Counted from the first letter of the stretch, positions 1-12,194 are shown. The stretch is DNA of 64,000 nt from Hormiphora californensis (GCA_020137815.1 CM035355.1:1057963-1121962), one strand, 5' to 3'. Program-made: numbers and translations. Notes: generated by a model from the letters alone, not told the origin.

Positions 1-667
1 TAGCATTCAACTATCAAAAGGATCACTCCAGATTAAAATTATGGAATATTGAACGGTTCTATAAAGTTATTGTAGTCCATGTGTATTGTAGTAGTTGATG
101 TAGGAGGAGAGCTGTTCATGATCCTGAATCCCATGAGTTAATCCCCCTTTTGGTTTGGACATTCTCAAATTGAGCAACTTTTCTGAAAATATATTGATTT
201 CAAAATATTGGTTCCACTACCTAACTAGATTTGGTAATCTTCGAGAAGAAGAGAATTTCACGTGACGTAAATGATTTCTCTTTAGCTACCTTGCCTTTAC
301 TGCGCTTTGTGTTTAAATATTCCCATATTAATATAACGATTACTGGATTGGTAGAATGCAAGAAATCTTTAATTTCAACAATATGAAGTCAGACCAATTC
401 TCTGACCGTAAGAACTGTGGTTTGACCTAACAGGCTCCGCTTTTATATTTGAAAGAAATGACAATGAATAGGGTCATTCCGATCCTCGGACAGCAGTTTA
501 GTGATATTTACCTTGTTGAGATTGATTCCACGATCCCTGGGCTGCTGATGTGGGCAATTCACCCTGAAATAGAAAGAGATATAGAGAGAAAGACAGAGAG
601 AGGGGGAAAGAGAGAAAGGGAGGAGAGAGATCAGGGCAGCTTAGAAGAAGAAAAAGATAAATGCATA
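1..667. other. Flank downstream of the SOX gene, no gene seen
   Basis: AT-rich unique-looking sequence with a short GA-rich stretch near 570-650. I see no splice-supported coding exon and no structural RNA. It follows the stop codon of the leftward SOX gene, so part of it is probably its 3' UTR, but I found no convincing polyadenylation signal. Confidence 0.4.
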
Positions 668-3600
668 TCATGATTGTTCATGACAAGAGATCTGAAAAAC
701 GCTGTCACATGATACCTGTGTGATTTGTTCCTGTTTGATCGGGTGCTCAGAGAACATTGTTGAACTACTAACAGTAGGAGATGATATTGTTTCTTGTTCA
801 AACATTTCTGGGAGGGAAATTCGAATAGTTTTAGTAAATCGAGGGTATTTATATGCAATTATCCGACGAAGAAAACCAAGAACTCCCTTGTTGGGAAGGG
901 CATACCTCCCGCATACCTGTTTTTGCTTGGTAGCAGCTTGTCGGAATTTTCCCAGAAGAAACTCTCCTGAAATGAACGTTTCCATTAAATATGGGTATTT
1001 AGTGGGGTATTCAGTCCGGTAGATCGGGGAGGGGGGGTCATGACGTAAATCGTTGCACGTCATGCCAGTTTTTAGAGGGGGTGGGTACCTGGTGGGTACG
1101 GTCACTGACTAGTTAGCAAAAATGTTGGCATGGCGTCCAACCAGTAAGGTCATGATCCCCCCCCCCCCGATTTACTAGGCAAAAATGGTTCTACGCTAGA
1201 GGGAATACCCGCCTTACGGACGGGATTGGATACATGGGATGTGATGCCTTGTACTTGGGTGACGGATATACACAGAACTAGGGTCTTTATCTTGTTTCTT
1301 GAGTATTGGTGGGTGATGGTATAGATGGTTGTGTTGTAGGGTCAGGATAGGAGACGTACTGGTATATAGCGTTTGATGTCTCGGGAAAACTGCCTGTTGG
1401 CCTGCAGTAACTGTAAGGGTACGAACTCGCCTCCCTTAGCATGTCTGACATGCTCTTAGCTTGACCAGCAGAATGATATCCAGTCTTAGGGGAGAAGTGT
1501 CAGTGGTATAGCGGAGTTAGGGGGTACTCAACAAGGGAAAACCGTAATTATATAGTAGCTCGACAGGGGACATGAGAGTTATATATAATATTCCCGGCTT
1601 CTAGAAAAGTTTATATTTTGACAAATTGGGTCAAGCTGTGCCTAATTCAGTATGCTAGATTCCCCTGGGAAAATTTGAATAAATAAGGCTACCCAAGCTG
1701 TCCGCCTACGTCTTGAAGTACCTCGTAGAATTTGTACCCTTTGTAAAATGTAAGTTGTGTTTAGACTTCCTTATCATGGAATCGACGCACCATCTGAACT
1801 TTCTAATTTCTGTCCGCCCTGTGCAGAAACTAGACCTGATGTTGGCCGTCTATATTACTATGACTACAATCTACATGGGTATTGATGTACGAGAGCATGA
1901 CACCAGGGTTGGCGGAACCGGCAAGAGTCTCGGTCCATTCTGGGATTTGGGAAGGGGGTAAGGGGGCTAAAAGATCATTCCCCCACCAGTACGTGGGCAA
2001 CTTCGTTACCACCGAATTTTTTTCATCGTGTTCACAATTTTTACAAATTCAATATGCAGCACACCTTACTACTATATATTATCAAGATTAATGTACTTGT
2101 AAATGTCTTACAAGGTGTGGGTATAATAATTGAAAACTTATCTTATGGTTCTTCGAGAAGATATAAAGTACATATTAATATTAATCAAGTTTTACCGAGT
2201 GTGATGCAAGAAGGGATGGTTTGTTGAAGATGTTCTCTTCCTTCACTATCGTACACATAAAACCACTTCCTGATGTGCTTGGTCCCTGGGCAGGGGAAGA
2301 CAACACGTGGTCTTTCGATGATTCTGGTAACATCTGTGGGGGGGGTGGTAGTTTAACTACTGCCGTGTGCGGCAAAAAAAGGCCCCCCTAGACCACCATA
2401 GTTGCCGATGTGGTGGAGAGCTGTAACTTGGCAGGGTTGCTCCACTATGTCTATCTTGATCCTGACAGAAAAATCAGAGCTCTAGCTCAAAATTCATTTT
2501 CAAGAACGGAATGAACTTCTCCGTTCCTTCGATATGAGACCCCCTCATCATTCAGAATTTTTTGCCCGTCTTTGGCTAACGATTATCTTTGTAATGAGAC
2601 CAATTTGAGCATAATCTGATTACCAGGAGAGACACAGTGGAGGGTTTTCCGACCGTCACTCCTGACATGTGATCCAGGCCCGGTCACGTGGTGAAAATTT
2701 GGTTTGGGGTGCTGTTAACATGTCTCAATAACGGATTATTGCTCTCATATCCCTTGAATATCCCTCCACAATGCTCTCAAGTCACTTTGTGATGCTGATT
2801 GATTGGGTTCATGTCACCAGTTCTTGTCAAAGTTCTCAAGCGGCCCGTGATACGAGATCATTTCATCAAGGAGGGGCCATCATGTGTCACTAATCAGCCT
2901 ATCATCTCACATTACACTAGCCAAGGGATCTGGGGTATTTAAATCTTCAAATGTTCATCAAAATCATTCCCAATCGTTACTTGCAATGCATTTTACACCC
3001 GAACAGAGGAACTTCATCTGGCTCAAGAAGGAAACCAACACCCTCTACCCCACCATCGAACAGGAGTTCTTTATCAAGTTTGGCCGCCATGCCCCATCCA
3101 AGAAGTCCTGCAGAAAGATCCATCGGACAGTTTCAGACGAGGGCCACTCCAAAAACAACAATCCTGGACGATCCGGAAGGAGGAAGTCTGCTACAGGTCA
3201 GTACTGCTGTTGTTGTTGTTGTTGTTCTAAGGTTAAATAGGGCCGAGAGGAGCTCTCCGCAGGAGAGCACCTCTCGCCAGCCCCACCGCTCCTGGTCTTA
3301 GGGTGTCGGTTGACACTCCTTGCATCCTCCACCGAAATTGTCCGGCCCGAGGCCGTGACAGAGTTTTGGAGCTTGGAAAATCCCAGATCAGGAGCAGTCC
3401 CTTTGGTTGAGGAGAATTCGTTGAGCTCCCAGCCCCGACCAGGAGAAGCGGGCGACTCCCAGTCAAGACTGGGAGCCGTAAGCCGCTGCGCCACGTCAAG
3501 GCTTCTCCTCATACAAGCGGACTGCTGTTGTGGAAGCAGGACCTCATTACAAAGATAATCGTTAGCCAAAGACGGGAAAAAAATTCTGAATGATGAGGGG

Positions 3601-5114
3601 GTCTCATATCGAAGGAACGGAGAAGTTCATTCCGTTCATGAAAATGAATTTTGAGCTAGAGCTCTGATTTTTCTGTCAGGATCAAGATAGACATAGTGGA
3701 GCAACCCTGCCAAGTTACAGCTCTCCACCATATCGGCAACTATGGTGGTCTAGGGGGGGGCCTTTTTTTGCCGCACACGGTACAATATCTAATAGAAATT
3801 TGATGTGTTGCCATTATCACCGTAAATCAAGGCATCAACAACTTATCCTACTAAGTACTATGTACTACAGCTAAAGTAAACCCCAAACTACTATGTCCCT
3901 CACTCGGGTTCTGAAAATTTCCCACGGTCATAACTCCACTCCCTGATGAGATAGAGACTTGAAATTTGTTTTGTAGGAAGAACTCGACATGATCTCCTCA
4001 CAAAACAAATTTCAAGTCTCTATCTCATCAGGGGGTATCTTATCAGGGGGTGGAGCTATGGCCGTCTAAAATCCGGCCGCGCGCAGCAAGGGACATAGTA
4101 GTTTGGGGGGACCTTTAGATGTTATATGATAGATCATCCTACCTCGGGTGAGGAGACAATGGCGTATTTGGAGTGTCGTTTCCTTTTAGGTCTATACTTG
4201 TAGTTTGGGTACTGACTTTTATGTTGCAACCTGAGCTTCTCTGCCTTCTTGATGTATGGTCGCTTCTGTTCGTCTTCTAACTCCTACAGTGATAGGCGTT
4301 TAGTACCCGTTTAGTTATAGTATATAGAGCTCTAAAGAGCTGACATAATCGGTAATTCTCTCAACTGAAAGAGCAGACTTAACCAGTGCTCTATTAACTA
4401 TAGGGTGCAAATTCTCCCCGAAATACTGGATGAAATTGTTGAGCAAGGGATGAAATGAACTAAAAAGGGATGAAATGAACTAAAAAGCTCTGTAAACTAA
4501 GAATCACATTTTTCTTCCCCTTACTCAACAATTAGGGAGCGGATTATAAATGTCTGATTAATCTACCAGGGAGAAGGACCAGCGAAAAAACTAACAAAAC
4601 CCCTGTTTGTACATCATGTACTACATGTGTGTACAGTATGTTCAGACATGAGACAGTGTGCAGTATGCACAACGAATTAAGTAGCACACACCTTGTTGAG
4701 TATGGGGTTAACAACACCCACTAATATGTAGGTTACATCTCAACACACACCACCTTTTCTCAAAGAAACACACACAATATGTCATACGTAAACGGGGTTT
4801 GCTAGTATTATTGGCTAGTTCCTTTCATTGTGAAAAATAAGGATAGGAGTGAGTTATCTTGAAAGTGCGTTATGGGGTATCTTACCTTCCACATTCGGCC
4901 GAGGATTTTGCTGAGCTCTGTATTACGTAACTCAGGTTTTTCATCGGCTAACCGGCGCCTTGCAATCTAAACGTAAACGGATCAGTCAGAATGTTCTCTT
5001 TAAAAGGGTACATCTTACTTGCTTGAATTATATAGTCCTCTAACTTGTCTACTATAGATCTAGTTTTTACCCGATGCACGACAATTTAGGAGAGATAAGA
5101 GAGAGAGAAAGAGG

Positions 5115-5189
<75 letters not shown>

Positions 5190-6453
5190 GAAGTAAAATT
5201 GGCGCCCTCTTCCCCTTCTAGTACAGCACTAGAACGGAAGAACCAAGTTCATATAAATGGGTATAGACTTTTATGTTCTAAAATTGGAGAAAGAATGGTA
5301 GATTTATCCTGTTTGAGATCAATTTCAGACACCGTGATCATGGTGACATGGTACCCAAAGACAGTTAACCCAACTAACGCGATAAATAGCTGTGATTGAT
5401 TAGCAGAAGGAAAGCTACTTCTTTCTTTCATCACCACCAACTATAATAGCTCTCATCCAATGTAATGCAGTAGAATCACATTTGAATGACAGCTCTAATT
5501 AGATAGTTGAATTTATTCACAGAAATTCTCGAATATACTCGAGTACTTGTGGTTAACATACCCGGGTTCTTTTTTGTAAGTAAAAGTTGCTCTGTAATAC
5601 AAGTTCTCTTGTTTACCTGGGCCCAGCACATAAAAGCGTTCATTGGTCGTTTAATGTGAATCTGGTCTGCATGCAAGTTTTCTGGTCTCATCAGTGGCCC
5701 ATCCTCGTTTCTCTGAGCTAAATGCAATCCTGTCGCAGCTGGGGTATCTGCCAAACTGACCAACTGAAATATTGGAGGATACTGGATATTGCTCAATCTC
5801 TGACAACAAAACTATTTTTTAAAGACCTTTGTTTTCTTATTTGAGATTATGACACATGTCGTGTCAAAATAAAAATTGCTGTGACATGACATGTATCAAA
5901 ATTTGTCGCCATTTTTTCGCAATTTAGTTGTCTTCTTAGATAATGTTAGCTTATTAATCTTATCGGAGTGGAGCCAAGATTAATAACCACTAAATAAGGG
6001 CGTGAGCCTGTCAGAGCATTGACAGGCAATTTCTAGAAAAGAATAATAGAAATTTCACAATAAACATGCCTCTTGGAATCCTCTTCCCGTGAAAGGGAAT
6101 TGGGAAATAGAATATAATGTTGAACTCGACCGTTTAGTCAATGGAAAATGGAAACTTTTAAAAAGCAGCTACTTTGCATTTATATGCAATGTTCTCCTTC
6201 TCTTGTGAAATATAAAATGGTGGGAAAATGGTTTTAAGAGGAATAGTTGAGGAAGTTCCAGAATATAACTATCGAGTATTACCTGCTTTTGATGGGAAGC
6301 AATACTAGTCATGGAAGGTATGTGTCTGATTACGGGAGTACCATAAAGCCCTCCCTCACAGCTGGCCGTCCTCCGGTTGTTATAGTTGATGGAGGGGGTT
6401 AGATTTTGAATGTGATAATCACTCGAATCCTGACTGCCCCCACACGGTTCCAT
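668..6453 (-). CDS. SOX-family HMG-box transcription factor, 7 proposed exons
   Basis: Sequence-specific DNA-binding transcription factor of the SOX family, acting in the nucleus. Exons on the minus strand: 6453-6283 (ATG at 6453), 5799-5617, 4966-4886, 4283-4143, 2333-2196, 1939-1891, 807-668 (TGA at 670-668). Together they total 903 nt (300 aa) with matching phases. The HMG box (about residues 105-183) spans three exons: [14 protein letters not shown] ends exon 2, [20 protein letters not shown] begins exon 3, and KRPY...[12 protein letters not shown] lies in exon 4. The RPMNAFM core is the SOX signature; the [13 protein letters not shown] end resembles SoxE/F by eye. Exons 5 and 7 carry VKEE and IKQE, which fit the SUMO-acceptor consensus common in SOX proteins. 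Oddities: Cys-Trp-Ala-Gln where Val-Trp-Ser/Ala-Lys/Arg is usual, and two introns inside the HMG box. Exons 1-4 are well supported; 5 and 7 are likely; 6 (49 nt, weak donor) is the least certain. Stop-through at 4134 is an alternative end. Confidence 0.85.
2363..3780. mobile_element. Long-TIR DNA transposon (about 1.4 kb) in SOX intron 4
   Basis: The ends are inverted repeats of roughly 200-240 bp: CCGTGTGCGGCAAAAAAAGG at the left, its complement ending at 3780, with matches continuing to about 2600 and 3542. No clear target-site duplication could be read. The interior codes for a short helix-turn-helix-like protein (2986-3240). It also holds a minus-strand stretch near 3480-3500 reading TGGCGCAGCGG, which fits a tRNA-type A box and could mark a SINE insertion (weak). 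Probably non-autonomous, since no transposase catalytic domain is visible. Its left end lies 30 bp upstream of the proposed acceptor of SOX exon 5. Confidence 0.8.
2986..3240 (+). CDS. Short helix-turn-helix-like protein inside the TIR element
   Basis: Eighty-four codons from ATG 2986 to a stop at 3238-3240. The N-terminal half reads [16 protein letters not shown]...[21 protein letters not shown]..., followed by an arginine/serine-rich GRSGRRKS tail. The spacing (FxxxQRxFIxxL, then FxxxFGRxAPSKKS) resembles the helix-turn-helix DUF4817-type domain found beside transposase-derived genes in arthropods and other invertebrates. That match is by eye only. A GT donor (GTCAGT) near residue 70 could end the coding exon before the low-complexity cysteine run at the C terminus. 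No DDE catalytic domain follows, so this looks like a relic or a DNA-binding fragment rather than a working transposase. Confidence 0.45.
   Translation: MHFTPEQRNFIWLKKETNTLYPTIEQEFFIKFGRHAPSKKSCRKIHRTVSDEGHSKNNNPGRSGRRKSATGQYCCCCCCCSKVK
3871..4118. mobile_element. 248-bp inverted-repeat MITE in SOX intron 4
   Basis: Ends CTAAAG..CCCCAAACTACTATGTCCCT are mirrored at 4088-4118. A second inner inverted repeat (TCTCATCAGGG / AGAGACTTGAAATTTG) lies at about 3935-4035. Related sequence (gatgagataaagacttaaaattt) recurs near 45050, and a similar hairpin lies near 59210-59300, so this is a dispersed family. Its right end is 24 bp from the SOX exon 4 donor. Confidence 0.7.
4436..4531. mobile_element. 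96-bp MITE of the TTGTTGAG-TIR family
   Basis: Begins TTGTTGAGCAAGGG and ends CCCTTACTCAACAA, matching the termini of the element at 21449-21942. The interior holds a 20-bp direct duplication (agggatgaaatgaactaaaa twice). No target-site duplication is evident. Lies in SOX intron 3. Confidence 0.65.
5098..5187. repeat. AG microsatellite
   Basis: Nearly pure (AG)n of about 90 bp in SOX intron 2, the first of many AG/CT tracts in the window. Confidence 0.95.
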
Positions 6454-6948
6454 ATTGTTCTCTTGTGTGCTACTGGTGAGAGAGAGGTAGAGGTCTCAGG
6501 GGAGTTGAGATACAATAAACAATAGGCATTTATCAATCACGCCCGGGCCATTCAGAAAGAATGTACATTGTGTCTTAAGTGGAGAGAGGGAGAGAGAGAG
6601 TAATATCAAACAATACCATTCATATATCTATAATCCTGCCAAAGACAGGATCACATGAGTACTATTGAAACTGTAGATACCAAAGCACACCATACACCAA
6701 ATTGAAATGAGCCCTCTCTTCGATCTTTCCCTTCGATTTTACCACGTGAGAAAGTTAGAGAGAGAATGAGATGGAGAGAGATGGAGAGAGAGACTAGTAT
6801 GAGAGTCTCCCATAAGGTAACGTCTATTAAATTCCTGAGTTTTCGCACCAACTAATCAGACACTGCTCGATGGGAGATGACCGTCGATGCTTTACCCCAT
6901 CTCCCTTACTGTGTGAAATAAAGGAATTACTGGACATTTTCGCGGTAG

Positions 6949-7122
<174 letters not shown>

Positions 7123-7400
7123 TTGTGCGAGAGATAAACGCCGACCAACCCTGACCTCGGATTATGGTCATGTGGATTCTGCAGCTAGCCATGAAAACTG
7201 TGTCAGGGTTGAGAGAACCGATATATTATATGCTCTCCCTGAGGCCTCAGTTTATGTGCTCCTAAATAGATTAACCATATCGTAAATGTGACAGTCTTGG
7301 TGGAGACGTTCCCGCTATCTTCTTTATAAGGAGTAAAAGGAAAAGGGGGAGGGGGATCAACTGCAAGTTATTGAGAAACAAACAGTAATCAACGTTTTGT

Positions 7401-10151
7401 GGCAGGTGAGTAGAACTTCGCTCCTAATAAAAGGCTGCAATAAAAGGCTGCAATAAAAGGCTGCAGAAAAAGGCTGCAATAAAAGGCTGCAATAAAAGGC
7501 TGTAGAAAAAGGCTGTAATAAAAGGCTGCAATAAAAGGCTGCAAGGGATCACGTATCCAACCAGACTAAAGCGGGGGATAGACCGAATCGTCCTCCCCTA
7601 ATAGTGTTTCGTATCACGTATCGGCTGTAGAGAGACCGAATCACCCTCCCCTAATTATAGTGATTCGTGTCACGTATCCAACTAGACCATAGGCGATAGA
7701 GAGACCGAGATAGAGAGCGAGTACGAGTGAGAACTGAGAGAGTGAAAAATCATAATCACGGTATCACGTACCATGGTATCACGTATATAATATCCTCAAA
7801 TGAAAAGCGGTTACCAATTTTGACAATGAGACCCCATCGGTCCCGATACGTGATTATCTACCGCTATGTATTCTCCATTAGTCTTTCCGTATCGATCCAC
7901 GATTCAGTAGAGGTAGTCAGTAACTATACAAGGTGGGCCACGGATTGTTGGTAAGGGTTAGCGAGTTGTCCCGTCAAAACGGTGATAGTTGCGAGAATAA
8001 AAATCATGGGAGCACTCTGGATCAATTTCTTGGTAACTTTTTCCATAATTTTTTGTCAAAAATTTGAAAATTCATTTTTCATTCCTTCATTCATTTCTCG
8101 TTCATTTATGATGTGAGCATCCTAATTTTCCATCATGGTGCTATTTTTCTTTGGCTTGAATTTATCTTTCCAATGAACACCATAAAAATGAAATTGAAGC
8201 ACCAGGTCACGTTGCAGTTGAGAAAATGCTCATGCATGATTTTGGCTCTTCCTGCGACTTTCAATGAGCTGTATCACGGCTCCCTTTTGTTCAAAATTTG
8301 GGTGAACATTGGATAAACAAAGATCTTTGCTCACAAGAAAAATCAAGGTCAAAACTCAAAGTTCATTTTTCATTTTTGGTAGTTCATTCCACTCATGCAG
8401 GAACTAACATCCCTAAAGTCATGAAAAGTTTTGGGTTTTGTTTGGCCTATGCTCTGCAATGCCAGAGAGGTGTAGTAGCGTGTTTCCGGGCTAGTTTTTG
8501 GGTGTCCATGTGATCATGATGATATCTGACACCTTATTTGGGCCATAATTAAGCGATTTTCTCAAGTTGAAGCATGTGACTTGGGTTTTCTGTGATTGAT
8601 ATCGTGAAACAATGTTATGGGATCCCATAGCACCCCTAAAATGATGATTAATTCAACAAAATGAGTTGATTTATGATCGAAATTGTTCGTTTAGTTGAGT
8701 TTGTCTTCGGTTTGAATCTTTTCAATAATAAATCAACTCATTTTGTTGAATTAATCATCATTTTAGGGGTGCTATGGGATCCCATAACATTGTTTCACGA
8801 TATCAATCACAGAAAACCCAAGTCACATGCTTCAACTTGAGAAAATCTCTTAATTATGGCCCAAATAAGGTGTCAGGTATCATCATGATCACATGGACAC
8901 CCAAAAACTAGCCCGGAAACACGCTACTACACCTCTCTGGCAATGCAGAGCATAGGCCAAACAAAACCCAAAACTTTTCATGACTTTAGGGATGTTAGTT
9001 CCTGAATGAGTGGAATGAACTACCAAAAATGAAAAATGAACTTTGAGTTTTGACCTTGATTTTTCTTGTGAGCAAAGATCTTTGTTTATCCAATGTTCTC
9101 CCAAATTTTGAAAAAGATTGAACAAAAGGGAGCCGTGATACAGCTCATTGAAAGTCGCAGGAAGAGCCAAAATCATGCATGAGCATTTTCTCAACTGCAA
9201 CGTGACCTGGTGCTTCAATTTCATTTTTATGGTGTTCATTGGAAAGATAAATTCAAGCCAAAGAAAAATAGCACCATGATGGAAAATTAGGATGCTCACA
9301 TCATAAATGAACGAGAAATGAATGAAGGAATGAAAAATGAATTTTCAAATTTTTGACAAAAAATTATGGAAAAAGTTACCAAGAAATTGATCCAGAGTGC
9401 TCCCATGATTTTTATTCTCGCAACTATCACCGTTTTGACGGGACAACTCGCTAACCCTTACCAACAATCCGTGGCCCACCTTGTAGTAGTTACTACTATA
9501 GTAACACTCTCAGTAGTTACTAACTACTGAGAGTGTTGGTCTAATGAGGTTGGGTAGATCTATTGATTGAGCGTGTAGCACAAAGACAGGTGAACGGTGA
9601 ACCACCCAACCACTTGGTTCACCTATCATAGTATTATGTGTGATTCCGCTCAACTGAATAAAGACTATTGGCGAATAACGGTAGAAAATCAGTAATCACG
9701 TATTGGCACCGATTAGGTCAAATTATAGGTAACCGCCTTTCATTTAATTAATTAGAGGATATCATGAAACGTGATATGTACAATACTTGATTAGTCGTCC
9801 ATGATTCGGATCTCTCACCTCTATCTCCGTCTATCTACCGCCTATGGTTTAGTTGGATACATGGCACGAATCACTATAATTAAGGGCGGGTGATTCGGTT
9901 TCTCTGCCGCTTATAATGGTAGAGACCGATACGTGAAACAAAACACTATTAGGGGAGTCCACGATTCGGTCTATTTCCTGCTTTAGTCCAGCTGGATACG
10001 TGATCCATTGCAGCCTTTTATTGCAGCCTTTTATTGCAGCCTTTTAATGCAGCCTTTTATTGCAGCCTTTTATTGCAGCCTTTTAATGCAGCCTTTTATT
10101 GCAGCCTTTTATTGCAGCCTTTTATTAGGAGCGAAGTTCTACTCACCTGCC
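7401..10151. mobile_element. Giant foldback (palindromic) element with 8-bp TSD
   Basis: Left arm about 7401-8674 and right arm about 8729-10151 are near-perfect reverse complements separated by about 55 bp. Termini are GGCAGGTGAGTAG and its complement. The 8-bp direct repeat CGTTTTGT flanks the element (7393-7400 and 10152-10159), as expected of a transposition target-site duplication. Near each end lies an array of a 13-bp unit (ataaaaggctgca; 7425-7545 and 10012-10128). The ORF of up to 136 codons read in both arms is the same sequence on opposite strands and has no family resemblance, so I do not call it a gene. No transposase is visible; it is a non-autonomous foldback element. Confidence 0.85.
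9486..9528. repeat. Short inverted repeat of TAGTAGTTACTA type
   Basis: tagtagttactactatagtaac...cagtagttactaactactgag forms a local hairpin inside the right arm of the foldback element. It has no counterpart in the left arm, so it looks like a later insertion. Confidence 0.4.
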
Positions 10152-11192
10152 CGTTTTGTGATGTCTAGACTTCTAGTTCCAATGAGAGACAAGCAAAACG
10201 CAAAATATATCGCCTAACTATTAAGTAAATAAGTATTTTAGATCGCTCTATAGCGCATTCAAGCATTAAATAGCGATTTAAAGTGTTATAAAGTGCTCAT
10301 TCCATAACCATATTATGGGAAGTAATTTTGATATCTCTTTCTGGTGCTGATACACATCTCACATACCCACGGGCAGATCTCGGTCAAGGAGAGATTAATT
10401 GATTATTCAGAATAAAGAGATCTGAGCAAGAATTAAATAGGGAAGAAAATCGAAAAATACTGGAGATTGAAGAATTGTTTCATTTTATCCTCGCCTCGGT
10501 CCACTTTAAATAAGACACGTACAACAGAATATATCTTAATGGATTTGCTACACCTTTCTTGGCTCTTGCGGTCTTTTTACGGATTGGTTAGGTACACCAA
10601 CACCTACAATCGAAGTTGAAGGTGGACACTCTAAAAATATTCTGGGGCACTACGTACCCTATATTATTATTTAGTCTCTGCATGCGATGAACAACAGAAA
10701 AGGCGAATCCATCACTTAATTTATCATGAATTACGTAACATTTTATCGCGACGAAAAAAACATCTTCACTGTTTGTTACCTACGCAATCGTGGTTAGAAT
10801 ATTTGATATAACACCTTGCCCGATGCCACGAAGTTTTTCTTATCTGTTAATCGTTTGGTAGAGTACTACTTAACTACTGTTGATATGTGATAATCTATAC
10901 TACCATGTTCTTTTTAGTGGCAAGCTGTTTTTTCTTTGTCTTGTTCAAAATCTTATTTATTTTATCGGAGTGCGAGGTACCAGTAAGATTACAGCAAGTA
11001 AGTTTGCTAAAAAGGTTAGATTATCTTTCGATGGTCGACTCAACAGTAATTCAATGGTGTAAATATCGACATATCATCATACAGGGTGTCCACACTGTCC
11101 ACTGTCCACTGTTCCACTTTACACGTATAAAATAAAAATAGGCCAGAAAGGTAGAAACAAGATATATAATTCACAGTTATTACTATTGATAC

Positions 11193-11218
11193 TTGTTGAG
11201 TAAGGGGTTACTCAACAA
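11193..11218. mobile_element. 26-bp element made only of two TIRs, with perfect 8-bp TSD
   Basis: TTGTTGAGTAAGGG is followed directly by its partner TTACTCAACAA, giving a 26-bp near-palindrome with no interior. It is flanked on both sides by ATTGATAC (11185-11192 and 11219-11226), an exact 8-bp duplication. The TIR is the one found at the ends of 21449-21942. See the findings for interpretation. Confidence 0.8.
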
Positions 11219-11299
11219 ATTGATACGATTTACAAAGTAGAACTAGAGAATCTGTGTGTACCAATCCCGGCTCGGCCTTCATAGCCACAAATCCATCTC

Positions 11300-11301
11300 T
11301 A

Positions 11302-11355
<54 letters not shown>

Positions 11356-11380
11356 CTCTTTCTTTTTCCCTTTCTCTCTT
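11300..11380. repeat. CT microsatellite
   Basis: Interrupted (CT)n of about 80 bp. Confidence 0.9.
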
Positions 11381-11529
11381 TTTCACCCCGTTAACACCCT
11401 TGCTCTTCCATTTTCTACGACGATTATCCCCGAGAGGATAGTAGCGTTCTTTCCGGTTTCTTTCGTTAAATCGCCCCCATTGTTAGAGTAGTTGTGCAGT
11501 TCAAGGGAATGATGAAAAATACTGAGGGG

Positions 11530-11581
11530 AGGAAGAGAGAGGGAGAGAGAAAGCGAGAAGGAGAGAGAGAGCGAGAAGGAG

Positions 11582-11671
<90 letters not shown>
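11530..11671. repeat. AG microsatellite
   Basis: Imperfect then pure (AG)n, about 140 bp. It lies 3' of the GPCR gene, only about 150 bp from the CT tract at 11300, so the two tracts face each other as an inverted pair. Confidence 0.95.
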
Positions 11672-11674
<3 letters not shown>

Positions 11675-12194
11675 GGTGCATGCTCGCCTATAATAGTTAA
11701 GTTGTTTAAGCATCGTTATCTTCCTAGTCCATTGTTCACAGCAATAGCCCTCCCCATCCCGTTACATGGTTAAGTGAGCTCATTCAAGAAATTTCTGGGT
11801 CAGACCACTTAACTGCAACAATTTCCTGTTTTTAGAGGTGTGGTTTAGTGGTTTTAAGATTGCATGAACATCAGTGGTATGATTCCTTCATAAATAAAAC
11901 AGCTACTTCATTTTAGACACAAATATATCACAATAATACACACAATACAATCAACAATGAACAAGAAACTAAATTCAATAATCATTTCCATTGTGTAGCG
12001 ATGCATTATCAAATGACCCGAAATTCATTGGGCTGTAAAACGATTGCACAAACATAAGAGCAGCATTACCATAGAAAGGAACCTGGCTTGGATTTTAACG
12101 AAGTCCAAATTAAATTTAAAACACACTTTCAGCTAAAACAATGAATGAGTTTTTCTAACAACCAAACAACAGTTTATACTCTTTAGTTACAGCG

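Noticed and set aside
668-1105. 145-codon minus-strand ORF taken as a single gene
   Set aside because: Only the part from 807 downward follows a good acceptor and carries SOX-like IKQE; the upstream half looks like intron sequence.
3440-3510. tRNA gene on the minus strand
   Set aside because: An A-box-like TGGCGCAGCGG is present, but no B box (GGTTCGANNCC) or cloverleaf could be built; at most a SINE head.
8889-9299. 136-codon ORF with a matching ORF on the opposite strand at 8113-8513
   Set aside because: It is the two arms of the foldback element read in opposite directions; no family resemblance and interrupted in one arm.
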